DNA of 64,000 bases from Malus domestica (Eukaryota > Streptophyta > Magnoliopsida > Rosales > Rosaceae), in NCBI RefSeq assembly GCF_042453785.1, contig NC_091670.1:40621501-40685500 (forward strand), read 5' to 3'. A program made the position numbers and the translations under genes. The notes beneath the pieces were generated by a model, which was not told the DNA's origin, ran no database searches, and worked only from the letters and a program-made list of their open reading frames with translations. This document shows positions 12,042 through 23,930 of the stretch, one piece after another. Every line of letters starts with the position of its first letter. Positions within the stretch are counted from its first letter, which is position 1.

Positions 12042-14136
12042 ATGGGGAGCGAAAGAAGCCATAGCACACATAATGACACCCCCACTGGACCTAGTATGAA
12101 GCAACGAAAGCAGGAAGGAAATAAAGTTACTCTTCAAGCTAAAGTCGATGAGTTAGAAGCTCAGAACAACAAGATAGTGATAAGGAACGAGGTCATCCAG
12201 GAGCAGTATGAAAAACTTTTCGAGATGCTTCACGAGGCTAGGCATGCTCAAGCACACAAGCTCGTCGCCCATGCTGAGGTCAACAATCATCTGAATGCCC
12301 CCCAACACGGAGGGTCACCGATATCCAACACGGACATCCCTGATAGGGATCGAGCTACACATCAATGTGATAATCCACATGAGACCTCTCTCAACCCAGT
12401 TGCTTCAACCCGAAGCAGAAGGAGTAGAGGAAAGCACCTCCTCACAGAAGGAGTGGAAGGATCAAAAGCCGTTTATCGCGATTGTCGAGACTTCCTAAAG
12501 CAACGTCGGGAGAATCCCATCCACATAAGCTCGAAGATCAATGACCCAAGAGTTTCTGAAAGACTCGGTCCTCTCCCACGACCCAGGCCAGCAGTTAATC
12601 TAGGGAATGGGCAACAAGTCCCAGAAGAACATGAAGGTACAGGGGACTCGAAAATGTTCCGACATACTCACTCTAGAAGTCAGTATGACGAGTCCAAGGA
12701 AAAATCATGCTATCTTGATCAAACTTTCCTACTTCCAAGAGGCGATGGGGACTTACGGAAGAAAACTTCAGTGATGCACGACTCCACTCAGGACCCCCTC
12801 GTCCTACAGCTCCTGGAGGAAGTAAACAAGTTGAAGGCTGAACGTCAAGCTGAGATACCGGACTGGAACCAACCCAGGCCTGGCCCCCTCACAAAAAAGA
12901 TCCTCAACACCCCCTCCAAGCGAAGACAAAGCAGAAGCTTGACTTACAACTCTATACTGGAAGGGAAGACCCGATTGAACACCTTAACCTCTTTGAGTCC
13001 ACCATGGTATACCGGAGACACACCGATGAAGAACGGTGCCTTCTCTTCCCATCCACCCTCTCTGGCGGAGCTTTAAACTGGTATTGCCGTCTTCCACCTG
13101 AGACGGTAGACTCATTTGAAGAGTTGAGAAAGTTGTTTGTCTCTCAACACATCTTCCAGACCGATCGCTTGCATTCCGCAGATGACTTGTACACTATTCG
13201 CCAGAAGCCGGACGAGTCATTACGAAAGTATGCTGACCGCTTCAGCCATGAGTATTCTCGTTGCGCTGAGGCAGATGACAAGACCGCCCTCAAGGCCTTC
13301 ACGGCAGGCTTACGTGACTGTTTCTTCAAGTACATGATTAATGCCAACACTTGGAAGACTTACTCTGAGGTGATGGCACAAGCTTACAACCATGCCTCCG
13401 CCGAGGCAAAGACATATCAAGGGAAACCCCCTACAGTCACCCCTTATCAGCAAGTAGGGAGTGGAGGTCAGATCCAACCGAATGAGAAGACCTCAACCTT
13501 CCAAACGGTAGCAGCACACCCCCTGCCTCATTTAATGCTTCGCCAAGTCAGCAGACATATCAATCCCAAGGCAAAAGGAAAGATTTCCATCCTCACCAAT
13601 CTCATTTTAATAAAAAGAATAAGGGGCACTATCGCGATAACTCAGGATATCGTCACAATAACGCCCATCCCCAGGCAGTCAATGCAGTGGGCCAATCACG
13701 TGTCAAGACAGGCCCTACCCCGAGGTATGAGACATACACACCTTTGAACGCTACATGCGCGGCCATATACCCCAGTATAGCTCATCTGATACCAAAGCCA
13801 AAGCCAAGACAGCCAGATTACAAGTCCACGAAAAACACGGGCATGTTTTGCTGCTACCACGAGTATAATGGCCATGATGGCGAGGAGTGCGTCATCCTCC
13901 GTGATCATATTGAAGCTTTGGCACGTGAAGGAAAAATTGATCAGTTCCTCCTTCACCTTCCAAGGGATAGCCGTAACCAACGCCAGGTGAATGTGATATA
14001 TTCTATAAGCGGTGGCACACCTATGTCTGAATCTTCCAATAGGGCCATGAAAAACAGTGAACGAACTTTGAGACCTGGCCATCAAGTGTTTCACGTGGAA
14101 GACATCAGGGGAGGCAAGTATCAAAAGCCTAACTAG
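12042..14136 (+). pseudogene. gag of gypsy element, two frameshifts and a terminal stop
   Basis: The ATG at 12042 opens a frame with an N-terminal coiled-coil-like segment (about residues 25-70). The reading frame shifts near 12911-12918, where a run of C appears one base short. It then continues as a Retrotrans_gag (PF03732-type) domain, with blocks such as YTGREDPIEHLNLFESTM, ALNWYCRLPP and DESLRKYADRFSHE, up to about 13490. A second shift near 13500 restores the third frame. That frame contains a zinc-knuckle-like CxYHxxxGHxxxxC segment (about 13850-13890) and runs to a TAG at 14134. The same frame continues into pol, so the ancestral element probably encoded one gag-pol polyprotein. Decay is clear. 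Confidence 0.85.
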
Positions 14137-17100
14137 GATCCAATATGTTTCTACCCTGAGGAAGAAAGAGGTATCATCTACCCTCACAACGACCCGCTGA
14201 TCGTGGAGGCTCACATAGCAAATTTTGATGTGAAACGAATCCTGATAGACATAGGTGCTTCAGTCAATATCATGTTTGCTGAAGCTTTCAAGGCACTTAA
14301 TGTAGCTGAACACTTGCTCGATAGCTCGATTTCTCATCTGATAAGCTTCTCTGGCGATATCGTGCAACCTTTAGGGAGTATACACTTACCCTTCACCATT
14401 GGTACAGGCCCCTACACAGCTATTATTACCACTAACTTCCTAGTGGTCAATTGCCCGACGGCATACAATGTCATCTTTGGGCGCACAGGCATCAATGATC
14501 TCAAGGCCATGGTATCCACACATATGTTGTTGATGAAGTTTCCAACCCCTTTCGGCAATGGATACATCAGGGGAGATCAACTTAGTGCTCGATCATGTTA
14601 CAACACTTCAGTTAAGCAACAACACCTGCCTGTCCCCAAGGAGACCCTCTCTATACATAACCAGGTAGTAAAGACCAGTCCAGATGAAGCCAACTCGGAT
14701 CTTCATGATGGCAACAGTCAACCCGACGACCCTCGAGATGACTCATTCACCCAACAAGCATAACCCGCTGAAGAGTTAGAGAATGTCTCTATCTCTAAAG
14801 ACCATCCAGATCGCATGGTGAAGATTGGCACCACTTTGTCACCACCCCTTCGATTGTCGTTGATCTCCTTTTTGCAAGAGAACGCCGAGGTCTTCGCTTG
14901 GTCATATAAAGATAAGTCGGGCATCTCTCCCGATATCATCTGTCACCACTTGAGTATTGATCCCAAGACCAAACCAGTAAAACAGAAGCGAAGATCTTAT
15001 GATGTTGAACGATACGAGGCGATGAAAGCAGAAGTTGAAAAACTCAAGGACATAGGCTTCGTCCGTGAAGTCAATTACCCAACATGGGTAGCAAATGTTG
15101 TCCTTGTTAAGAAAAATCCGACCAAGGAAAGTCTCCTGCTTCAAAAGGTCTTGTGGAGAATGTGTGTCGACTACACCGACCTAAACAAAGGATGCCCGAA
15201 GGATAGTTTCCCCCTTCCTCTCATTGATAGACTTATAGACTCTACGGCAGGGTGTGAGCTCTTGAGCTTCATGGACGCTTATTCAGGATACAACCAAATC
15301 CTCATGAACCCCTCAGACCAAGAACACACAGCCTTCACTACTGACAGGGGACTATATTGTTACAAAGTCATGCCCTTCGGTCTAAAGAATGCAGGAGCAA
15401 CTTATCAGAGACTGGTCAATTCAATGTTCGCCGAACAGATTGGGAAGAGCATGGAAGTTTACGTTGATGATATGTTAGTCAAGAGCAAACATGCTGACCA
15501 ACACATCACCAACCTATCTGAAACTTTCACCATTCTAAAGAGGTATCGAATGAGGTTGAACCCCAACAAATGTGCCTTCGGCGTGGGCTCTGGTAAATTC
15601 TTAGGCTTCATGATTAGCCAACGAGGCATTGAAGCTAACCCCGAAAAGATCAAAGCAATCCTCGACATGAAAGAGCCAGTAACTTCAAAAGACATCCAAA
15701 GCCTTACTGGTAAGGTGGCAGCCTTAACCAGATTCATCTCTAAGGCCACAGACAGATGTGCTCCTTTTTTCAAAGCACTCAAGGGAAATAAGAAGTACAT
15801 TACATGGACGGAGGAATGTGCCAAGGCATTCAGGAACCTCAAAGAGTGCATGAGTAAAGCCCCTCTGCTCTCCAAACCAGAAGTTGGTGACACTCTCATT
15901 ATTTATCTATCGGTTTCGGCTTCAGCAGTCAGTTCTGTTCTTATTCGAAATGACAGTGGTGTCGAACGGCCCGTCTACTATGCTAGCAAGGCCCTACAAG
16001 ATGCGGAGACACGATACTCCATCATTGAGAAATTAGCTCTAGCATTGGTCATGTCTGCTCGAAAACTTCGCCCTTATTTCCAAGCACACGCCATCATCGT
16101 GCTTACCAATCACCCTCTTCGACAGATACTCCAGAGTCCTGACACGTCTGGGCGAATGTTCAAATGGGTGATAGCATTGGGTGAGTTTGACATCTCCTAT
16201 TAACCAAAACCAGCCGAAAAGGGTTAAGCAGTAGCAGATTTCATCGCCGACTTCACATATCCTGTTGACATTGCTTCTACACCTGAAGCAATAACTTCAT
16301 TACCATCGGAAGCTCAGAAGATAGAATCAACAACCCCAGCATGGAGTCTGTATGTTGATGGCTCATCCAACCAATAGGGTTGCGGAGCAGGATTAGTCCT
16401 CACTACCCCTGACAAAGTGGCGATAGAATACGCTATTCGTTTCAAATTCAAGGCATCGAACAACGAGGCCGAATACGAAGCCCTTCTAGCAGGCTTACGT
16501 TTGGCCAAGCATCTTGGAGTTAAACAAATTGATATCTTCAGTGACTCCCAATTAGTAGTCAACCAAGTCACGAACAACTTTGATGCTAAGGATAGCTCCA
16601 TGGCAGCATATCTTGCGCAAACACGACTTTTGCTCAAGCACTTCCACTACCAGATCACCCAAGTTCCTCGAGCGGCAAACAATCATGCAGACGCTTTGGC
16701 CCGCCTCGCCTCGGCAGTGGAAGACAAGATTGGGAGAAAAATTCATGTCGAATTGTTGGCAGCACTAAGCACCATGGTCGCGGAAGTGTGCAATTTACAA
16801 CAAGGAGATAGTTGGATCACCCCAATTTATAAATTCCTTGCCTATGGCACCCTCCCAAATGACAAAGTCCAAGCTAAGTAGATTTGATACAAGTCTGCTC
16901 GCTACCTGATCATTAATAACCAACTCTACAAGCGCGGTTTTACCCTGCCCTACCTAAGATGCCTTACACATGCGGAGGCGGAAATTGTCCTTCGGGAAAT
17001 ACATGAAGGAGTCTGCGGAGATCATGCTGGGTCTCGATCCCTAGCACACAAGACTTTTCGCCAAGGATACTATTGGCCAACACTCCACCAAGATGCCATC

Positions 17101-18048
17101 AGAATATCTCGCTCATGTGATAAGTGTCAACGCTACGCAACTATCCCTCACTCCCCTCCCGAGCCGCTCACTCCTATGATCAGCCCTTGGCCCTTCGCCC
17201 AATGGGGACTTGATTTGATCGGCCCAATGCCTGCAGGGAAGGGCAAGGTCCGCTATGCAATCGTTGCAGTTGACTACTTAAAAAAGTGGGCTGAAGTAGA
17301 ACCCTTGGCAACCATTACTGAGGGAAAAATAGAAAACTTCGTATGGAAGAACATCTTCTGTAGATTCGGCATTCCCAATGCGATAGTCACGGACAATGGG
17401 CGGCAGTTCGACAACAAGAAGTTCAAGATGTTCTGCTCTAAGTTCAACATCAACTTATGTTTTGCCTCTCCAGCCCATCCCCAGTCTAATGGACAAGTCG
17501 AGGCCGTTAACAAAATAATCAAGCGCACTCTGAAAACTAGCTTGGACAAAGCTAAAGGTTGTTGGCCAGAATTCGTACCCCAAGTTCTTTGGTCATACCG
17601 CACTTCATATCGGACTTCCACAGGAGAAACTCTATTCTCACTTGCTTTTGGTACAGAAGCAGTTGTCCCGGTTGAGCTTGAGCAAGCAACATACCGAATC
17701 CAGAATTACATGCAGAGTGAGAACGACAAACAACTCACCCTCAACCTGGATCTAGTCAAGGAACACAGAAATCAGGCTCACCTGAGGAATGTCGCCTACA
17801 AGCAGCGCATTTCCAACTACTACGACTCAAGGGTCAAACCTCGCTCTTTCAAAGTGGGAGACTGGGTACTGAAGAAAAGATTACTCTGTGATAGGGTCCC
17901 GAGTGAAGGAACACTCAGTCCTAACTGGGACGGACCGTTCGAGGTCGTCGGCATCAGCCGCCCTGGCTCCTACAAGCTCAGAAACTCCGACGGCAAGACC
18001 CTTGGCCATCCATGGAATGCTGACCACTTGAAGTACTATTACAAATAG
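14137..18048 (+). pseudogene. pol of gypsy element: PR, RT, RNase H x2, integrase; six internal stops
   Basis: One frame runs from the end of gag to the TAG at 18046. Protease is at about 14203-14580 and has DIGAS where DTGAS is expected, a changed catalytic triad. Reverse transcriptase is at about 14980-15650 with YVDD at 15460-15471. The first RNase H is at about 15780-16200. A second, archaeal-like RNase H is at about 16340-16740 (YVDGSS at 16351, then SDSQLVV). Integrase is at about 16970-17980 with an HHCC zinc region and the catalytic DLIGPMP, TDNG and NGQVEA blocks. In-frame stops lie at 14761, 16201, 16225, 16375, 16879 and 16885. The element cannot make an intact Pol without readthrough. 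Confidence 0.9.
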
Positions 18049-18265
18049 ACTCACATTGTACAAGTGTTAAGCTACAGCCGTTCGGCATCCTATATAACAA
18101 AGACCATTTGGTATGAATTCAATAAAGAGGTGATTTAGCCAACTCGGCCATAAACTCTTTTCCATTCTGAGCAATGAAACACTCAAGTGTTGAAGCTTCA
18201 ACGCAAATGTTTCCAATACAAAACAAAATCTAAGTATGTGTCAACAAGACTATACAAAGGATCTA

Positions 18266-18450
18266 CATCATACATTCCAACACATTCATACATAAACATC
18301 ATACATTCCAACACATTCATACATAAACATCATACATTCCAACACATTCATACATAAACATCATACATTCCAATACATTCATACATAAACATCATACATT
18401 CCAACACATTCATGCATAAACATCATACATTCCAACACATTCATACATAA
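18266..18450. repeat. Tandem repeat, 6 x 31 bp
   Basis: The unit starts CATCATACATTCC, is nearly identical in all six copies and begins at 18266, 18297, 18328, 18359, 18390 and 18421. It has no spacers, so it is not CRISPR-like. Confidence 0.92.
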
Positions 18451-19362
18451 GCCAATTGTGCTTCGAAAGGGTTCAACACACTTTGTGTCATTCGACATTT
18501 GCCACAATGTGCCTCGACACCTTGCCCTTATTCTCACCAACTAGGTGATGAAGGAACTCACCTTCGTACCACCAACTAGGTGATGAAATGTACAACCCGT
18601 ACTCTAATATTATTTGGAAACTTGCCACCCTTATCACCAATCAGGTGAAGAAGGAACTCATTTTCATGCCACCAACCAGGTGATGAAATGTACAACGCGT
18701 ACTCTCCTTCATGTCACCAACCAGGTGATGAAATGTGATGAAAGGTGATTAAGGAATTCACACTCGTACCACCAACCAAGTGATGAAAGCAACCTACCAT
18801 TCATTCCATTAACCAGAAGACGAGTGGTACAACTTGTACATGTGAACTCCTAGCATTCACAAATAATAAAAAACCATCAAGCTTTACAACTCAACTAGGG
18901 GAGCACTTATGCCTAACAAGAGCTATAGTCACCAACAAAGTCTTATTGCAAGCCAACAATGGCTTCAGTGCATGGTATACGAAGATCAAGCTCTTCAGCC
19001 CTCTTGCATCTGCTTCAGACATTTCTCCTCTATAACAATGCAAACACTACAACTCATAGAAAGCTTCAAACGCTCTTGATCAAGACTGTTCGAAGCAAAT
19101 TCAATTTATATGGTTCATCCAAACCTTCGACTACTACAAGATGTGGCTTGCATCACAATCTCTCGCTTAACAGTATGGAAGCAAAATTTGTATACGTTGT
19201 CTCTCCCACATTTTCAAATTTCTAGTTTTCCCAAAAACAAAAAAAAAACAAAACAAAAAAAAACAAAAAAAAAAAAACAAAACAAAAACAAAAACAAAAA
19301 ACAAAAACAAAAAAAAAAAAAAACAAAAAAAAAGAGGAAATTGGAAATTGGGAAATTTAACA

Positions 19363-19742
19363 AAGCTTCATCAATGGAACACAACTACAATCCTCAAAAG
19401 CTTCGCACTATCTTCATCAAGATAGTGTGAAGCAAAATCAATTTATGGTGCCAACAAAAGCTTCATCAATGGAGGACAAATATCAATATCAAAAGCTTTG
19501 CACTATCTTTATCAAGATAGTGTGAAGCAAAATCAATTTATGGTGCCAACAAAAGCTTCATCAATGGAGGACAAATATCAATCTCAAAAGCTTTGCACTA
19601 TCTTCATCAAGATAGTGTGAAGCAAAATCAATTTATGGTGCCAACAAAAGCTTCATCAATGGAGGACAAATATCAAACTCAAAAGCTTTGCACTATCTTC
19701 ATCAAGATAGTGCGAAGCAAAATTAATTTATGGTGCCAACAA
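19363..19742. repeat. Tandem repeat, 4 x 95 bp, each with a hairpin
   Basis: Units begin at 19363, 19458, 19553 and 19648. Each contains an inverted repeat (CACTATCTT, 4-base loop, AAGATAGTG) apart from point changes. The same hairpin occurs once more near 19940. Confidence 0.92.
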
Positions 19743-19745
19743 AAG

Positions 19746-19885
19746 CTTCACCTATAAAGCTTCAATCCCAAAGCTTCACCTATAAAGCTTCAACACCAAA
19801 GCTTCACCTATAAAGCTTCAACACCAAAGCTTCACCTATAAAGCTTCAACACCAAAGCTTCACCTATCAAGCTTCAACCCCAAAG
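19746..19885. repeat. Tandem repeat, 5 x 28 bp
   Basis: The unit is CTTCACCTATAAAGCTTCAA plus a variable eight bases, repeated five times with few changes directly after the 95-bp array. Confidence 0.88.
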
Positions 19886-20040
19886 CTTCACCTACAATAC
19901 ATAATTTCAACACCAAAACATATAAAAGCTTCACACACTCTTCATCAAGATAGTGTGAAGCAAAATCAATTCATGATGCCCAACAAAGCTTCACCTACAA
20001 AGCTTCAACACCAAAGCTTCACCAACAAAGCTTTTAAATA

Positions 20041-20071
<31 letters not shown>

Positions 20072-20596
20072 TCTTTTCAGAAATTCGAAAATTCAAAAAT
20101 CTGGAAATTTGAAAAATCAAAAAATAAAAAAAATAAAAAAATAAAAAATTTGCCTAGGCATCCTCTTCTTTGGGCCTAACAACTTTCATAACAAATATAT
20201 ATGAAGAAGGAGTTTTGGGCTACCACTTAGAAAGGAAATGCCTCATTCGTCAACTCCCTCGACCAGAGACTTGGGGGACTCCTACCATATGCTACTGCAC
20301 CTTGATACTCGGAAGTCTCACGATCACTTAGTGACTTGGATTTTTCAAGTCTCCAAACGAGAAGTTTTCCTCACTCGGGAAATTAAGGGAGCACTACCTC
20401 AACCTACATGCTTCACTCACAAAGTTTCATCATACAAGCTTCAACAAAAGGAAAAATTCAAAGAACTTAGTGAAGAAGGCCTTGGTGTATTTAACACAAT
20501 ACGTTGAAATGAAGCAAATCTTGTTTATTGATATTCCCGATAAGTTACAAATATGTACATATACATGAATCAAAATAAACAAACAAGATGGAGCCT

Positions 20597-21270
20597 TCAC
20601 GAATGTTGCTTAGGGGAAGTCTCAGCAGTCGGTAGAGCCCCAGAAAGAGAAAGCACCGGAGGGTGGTTATCCGGAGCCTCAGTACTGGAAAGAACCTCAG
20701 AAGGATGAGGCATTGGAGGTTGATCATTTGGAGCTTCATTATGCGGTACAGCCCCAGAAGACGAAGGCAATAAATGCCTTTGGAACAAACCCACAAACCG
20801 CTGATGATCAAGTAAAACCTGACCATTAACTTCCTTCATCTGGTCAAGTTTCCTCTTCATGTTTGTAGCATAGTCATGTGCGAGCCGGTGCAACTATTTA
20901 TTCTCATGCTTGAGCCCTCTAATCCCTGTTTGAGACTCATCACTTCAGCAGCCAATGATTCAACTTGGCGGGTTCTAGCAAATAGACGTTGGGCCATATT
21001 AGACACAGAACCTGCACACTGAACACTAAGAGCCAGAGAATCCTTAACAGCCAACTCATCAGACCGTTTGGAAAGTAGTCTATTATCTTTGGGAGTGAGA
21101 AGGTTCCTGGCCACCACCGCAGCGGTCATATCATTCTTCATCACAGAATCCCCAACGGTAAGAGGACCAGTAGGGGATATGAAGGATGGGGGCCATATGT
21201 TGTCTGGAGAAGGCATGGTTGTCTCTTCTCCAAGGTTCAAGTCAAAACGACGGTCGGAGGGGCCAGACAT
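20597..21270 (-). pseudogene. Antisense accessory ORF of gypsy element, broken copy
   Basis: Reading opposite to the element, an ATG at 21270 opens a frame with the N-terminus [13 protein letters not shown]. It is closely similar to the intact ORF at 31747-32421. A one-base deletion near 20928 (relative to the intact copy) shifts the frame, and a CAG-to-TAG change near 20895 adds a stop. After that the original frame resumes to about 20597 (end TSPKQ). No known domain was recognised; the middle is predicted helical/coiled coil. The same ORF in two insertions shows it belongs to the element family and is not chance coding. Confidence 0.75.
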
Positions 21271-23400
21271 TTTCAAAGGTGTTGAAGAGGGAAGAGGTCA
21301 GACAAATCAAGATCTTAGAAGTGCAAGAAGGGAGCTTCTACTGGTGGAGATTCAAGTGTGCTGTGGAACTTAATGCCAACCTCTATAAAAATCTGCACTT
21401 GACGGAGCTTCAGGAATCGAAGAGGCGTTTGCTTTCTCGAAAGCTGAGCTGCTCAGAGACCACGATGGCCGATCTCAGAAATCGAAGAAGCACCTGCTTT
21501 TTCAGCCTCGTCAGCACTTGTCACATGCACACTCAGCTTTGCAGAAATTACGGGCAATCTGTCGAAGATTTCTGGTGAAGTAGAAAACACGTGAATCTTA
21601 CTGTTCAATCACCACTATCCACACGCACCATCAACTCCTCGGGTACCACATATAACTTTGCCAAAGATCTCTGACAAAGTTTAGGCACGAGAATTTCGAA
21701 GTTCCAGCTACCCTACTATTACCCACAAGGGTAAAGGAACAGAACCACTGCTTGACAACTGGAAAGTCCCTATGTGTGTCGACCTATGTGTTCTGTGGCA
21801 AGACAGGCTGGCAAGAACGTCCAACCTTTACTCACATTCGAGAAAAGACTCCCAACATAATTACTTTCTCAAAAACCGAAGCGGCACCGCTTTCCGAATC
21901 TCGAGAGCCAGATCCCTGACGGGATTGCTTGTTCGAAAACCGAAGAGGCACAGCTCTCAGAACTTTGAGAGCCAGATTTCCTTAGATAAAGCTTGTCTGT
22001 AATCTTCACACGCAACATCAGCTTTCTAGATACCACATACCACTTTTTCAAAGTGCTCTGACAAAATTAAAACACGTGAAGCTGGCAGCTCCCACTACAT
22101 TGCTGTGACCAAGAAGGGTAAAGGAATAGTATTACTACTTGTTATTGGAAAATCCCTATATACATTGACCTCCCTCCTCAACGGACAGGCAAACCTGCAA
22201 AAATGCTCAACTCTTTCTCGCATTCGAGAGTGCACCCTCAACATAACCTCTCGAAATACTCAGCTTTATTTCCCCCCGATAATACCTCAGCAAATAAGCC
22301 ACACCAAGAACAAAAGTATCTCATATCATCAGGGTCGAAAGCAAGAGTATCCCATATCATGCTTTCTCCCTGTCCTTGTCTTCGTCCTTGTCCACACCTG
22401 CAGGACAAAGAGAAAGAAAGCAGTCAGTCGGAACCTGAAATCAAACCTCCAATCTGGAACTGACTGCCTGAGACCTTTGCCTGGTTGCTTACTCAGCATT
22501 GCTCTCGAGAACTCATCCTCAACTGCTGTCAAGGTCATGAATTCCACTGGCACATACCTCATGACAGTTGATCAGATATTGGCTCTTTACACTGAAGCTG
22601 CCAAGCGTGGATGAGTCACTATGAAGGAATGTTCTGAAGGACCATTTAAATGCAAAGGTTGCACACCACTTCTGCCATGCAAAAGATTGAAGCAGAAGGT
22701 TCAACGGTGAGCTGAAACAGATCACTACAGCACGACACCTTTCCATACCACATTCATTATTCCGTCAACAGCAAAAGTATCTCATATCATCAAGGTCGAA
22801 TGTACTCTAGATTTGATGGACTTGTTTTGACCCTCAAATTCTTGAGTCGACCTTATACTCTGAAGGGAACCAGAAAACTCTCAAGCACAGTTCAAGAATA
22901 AGCCTGTGGAAAGTTACTTCTTCAAAAGCAAAAGTATCTCATATCATCTCTTCTCCTTTTGCTTCTCCTTATCCTGGCAGCTGAATGAGAGACAATGAGA
23001 AGGAGAACAATCAACCGGAAGCCAAACTCGAACCTCCGATCCTGGGTTGCTTGTTTGGAAGTTTGACTGCTTACCTTGTCTGTCACCTCTTTCGGCAGAT
23101 CTCCTAGCTCGGCGACTTGGGGGACTCCTACTATAGGGTTTGTATCGCACTTGACCAAGCCCAAAACTACAAGTAAGCTTCAAGCGAAATTGATACATTA
23201 CCTTGTGCATCTTCATCGATTAAAGATACCACCCATGGATGGAGGAAAAGTACTTCCAGAGAAGATGCCACATCTACATATGAGACAGATAAGACACGTG
23301 AAAATGATACCACACTTCAGTACTTAGAAGTTTCGTGATTACTCAATGGCTTGGATCTTGCAAGTCCCCAACCGAGGAGCTTCCCTCACTCGGGAACTTA

Positions 23401-23409
23401 GGGGAGCAC
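23401..23409 (+). other. Polypurine tract of gypsy element
   Basis: The purine-rich stretch GGGGAGCAC lies directly before the 3' LTR, where plus-strand priming is expected. Confidence 0.65.
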
Positions 23410-23925
23410 TGTTTGTACCATACTTGACCAATCCCGAAACTACTGAGCACCGGTCAACGTTATACCATCAAGGATCCAGAAGAGCTTCCCTTCAACCAGG
23501 AGGCCAATCATAATGCGACACGTGTCGACATCAGAAGCCAATCACAGCTCGACACGTGTCAACATCAGAAGACAATCACAATACGACACATGTCAATGTT
23601 AGAACAAAACTAGAAACTCTCCTCTATAAATAGGGATCATTCTCCCACAATAATCTCTAATGTCATTTTGTACTAAACTATTCACTAGAACTCACAAAAT
23701 GAGAGCTTGAACCTATGTATTTGTGTAAACCCTTCACAATTAATGAGAACTCCTCTACTCCGTGGACGTAGCCGATCTGGGTGAATCACGTACATCTTGT
23801 GTTTGCTTCCCTGTCCTTATTCATTTACGTACTTATCTTCACTAGTGATCGAAGCAACCAAGCGAAGGTCACAAACCTGACACTTTCTGTTGTACCAAAG
23901 TCTTCGCTGATTTTGTGCATCAACA
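23410..23925 (+). repeat. 3' LTR of gypsy element
   Basis: Same 516-bp length as the 5' LTR with about ten substitutions, several of them C/T or G/A. The third G-box of the U3 array is changed to CACATG in this copy. It ends CATCAACA, followed by the target duplication AACTC. Confidence 0.93.
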
Positions 23926-23930
23926 AACTC

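Larger units (their letters stand above)
18049..20595. repeat. Repeat-rich non-coding 3' region of gypsy element
   Basis: This region has successive tandem arrays: six 31-bp units (18266-18450), imperfect units containing ACCAACCAGGTGATGAA (about 18535-18790), an A-rich tract (19236-19332), four 95-bp units (19363-19742), five 28-bp units (19746-19885) and a (TA)n tract (20038-20062). No coding sequence is supported. Long satellite-like spacers between pol and the 3' LTR are typical of Tat elements. Confidence 0.8.
11418..23925 (+). mobile_element. Complete Ty3/gypsy LTR retrotransposon, Tat-type, 12.5 kb
   Basis: Two 516-bp LTRs (11418-11933, 23410-23925) are flanked by identical 5-bp target duplications AACTC (11413-11417, 23926-23930). 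Order inside is primer-binding site, gag, protease, RT, RNase H, a second RNase-H-like domain, integrase, then about 5.4 kb of non-coding repeats plus an antisense ORF before the polypurine tract. A second RNase H between RT/RH and integrase and a long 3' non-coding region with an antisense ORF fit the Tat (Retand/Ogre/Grande-like) lineage. I count about 10 substitutions between the two LTRs by eye, so the insertion is fairly young, yet gag-pol is broken by two indels and seven in-frame stops. It lies between the 3' ends of CBP60 and APC4. Confidence 0.93.

Noticed and set aside
11786-12064. ORF across the 5' LTR end
   Set aside because: It spans LTR, primer site and gag start in the wrong frame; a chance frame.
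12042-18048. Endogenous pararetrovirus as the source of the RT
   Set aside because: Integrase, paired LTRs, PBS and target duplication show a Ty3/gypsy element; no movement-protein-like region is present.
18266-18450. CRISPR-like regular 31-bp repeats
   Set aside because: Units are directly adjacent without spacers, and the context is a plant retrotransposon.
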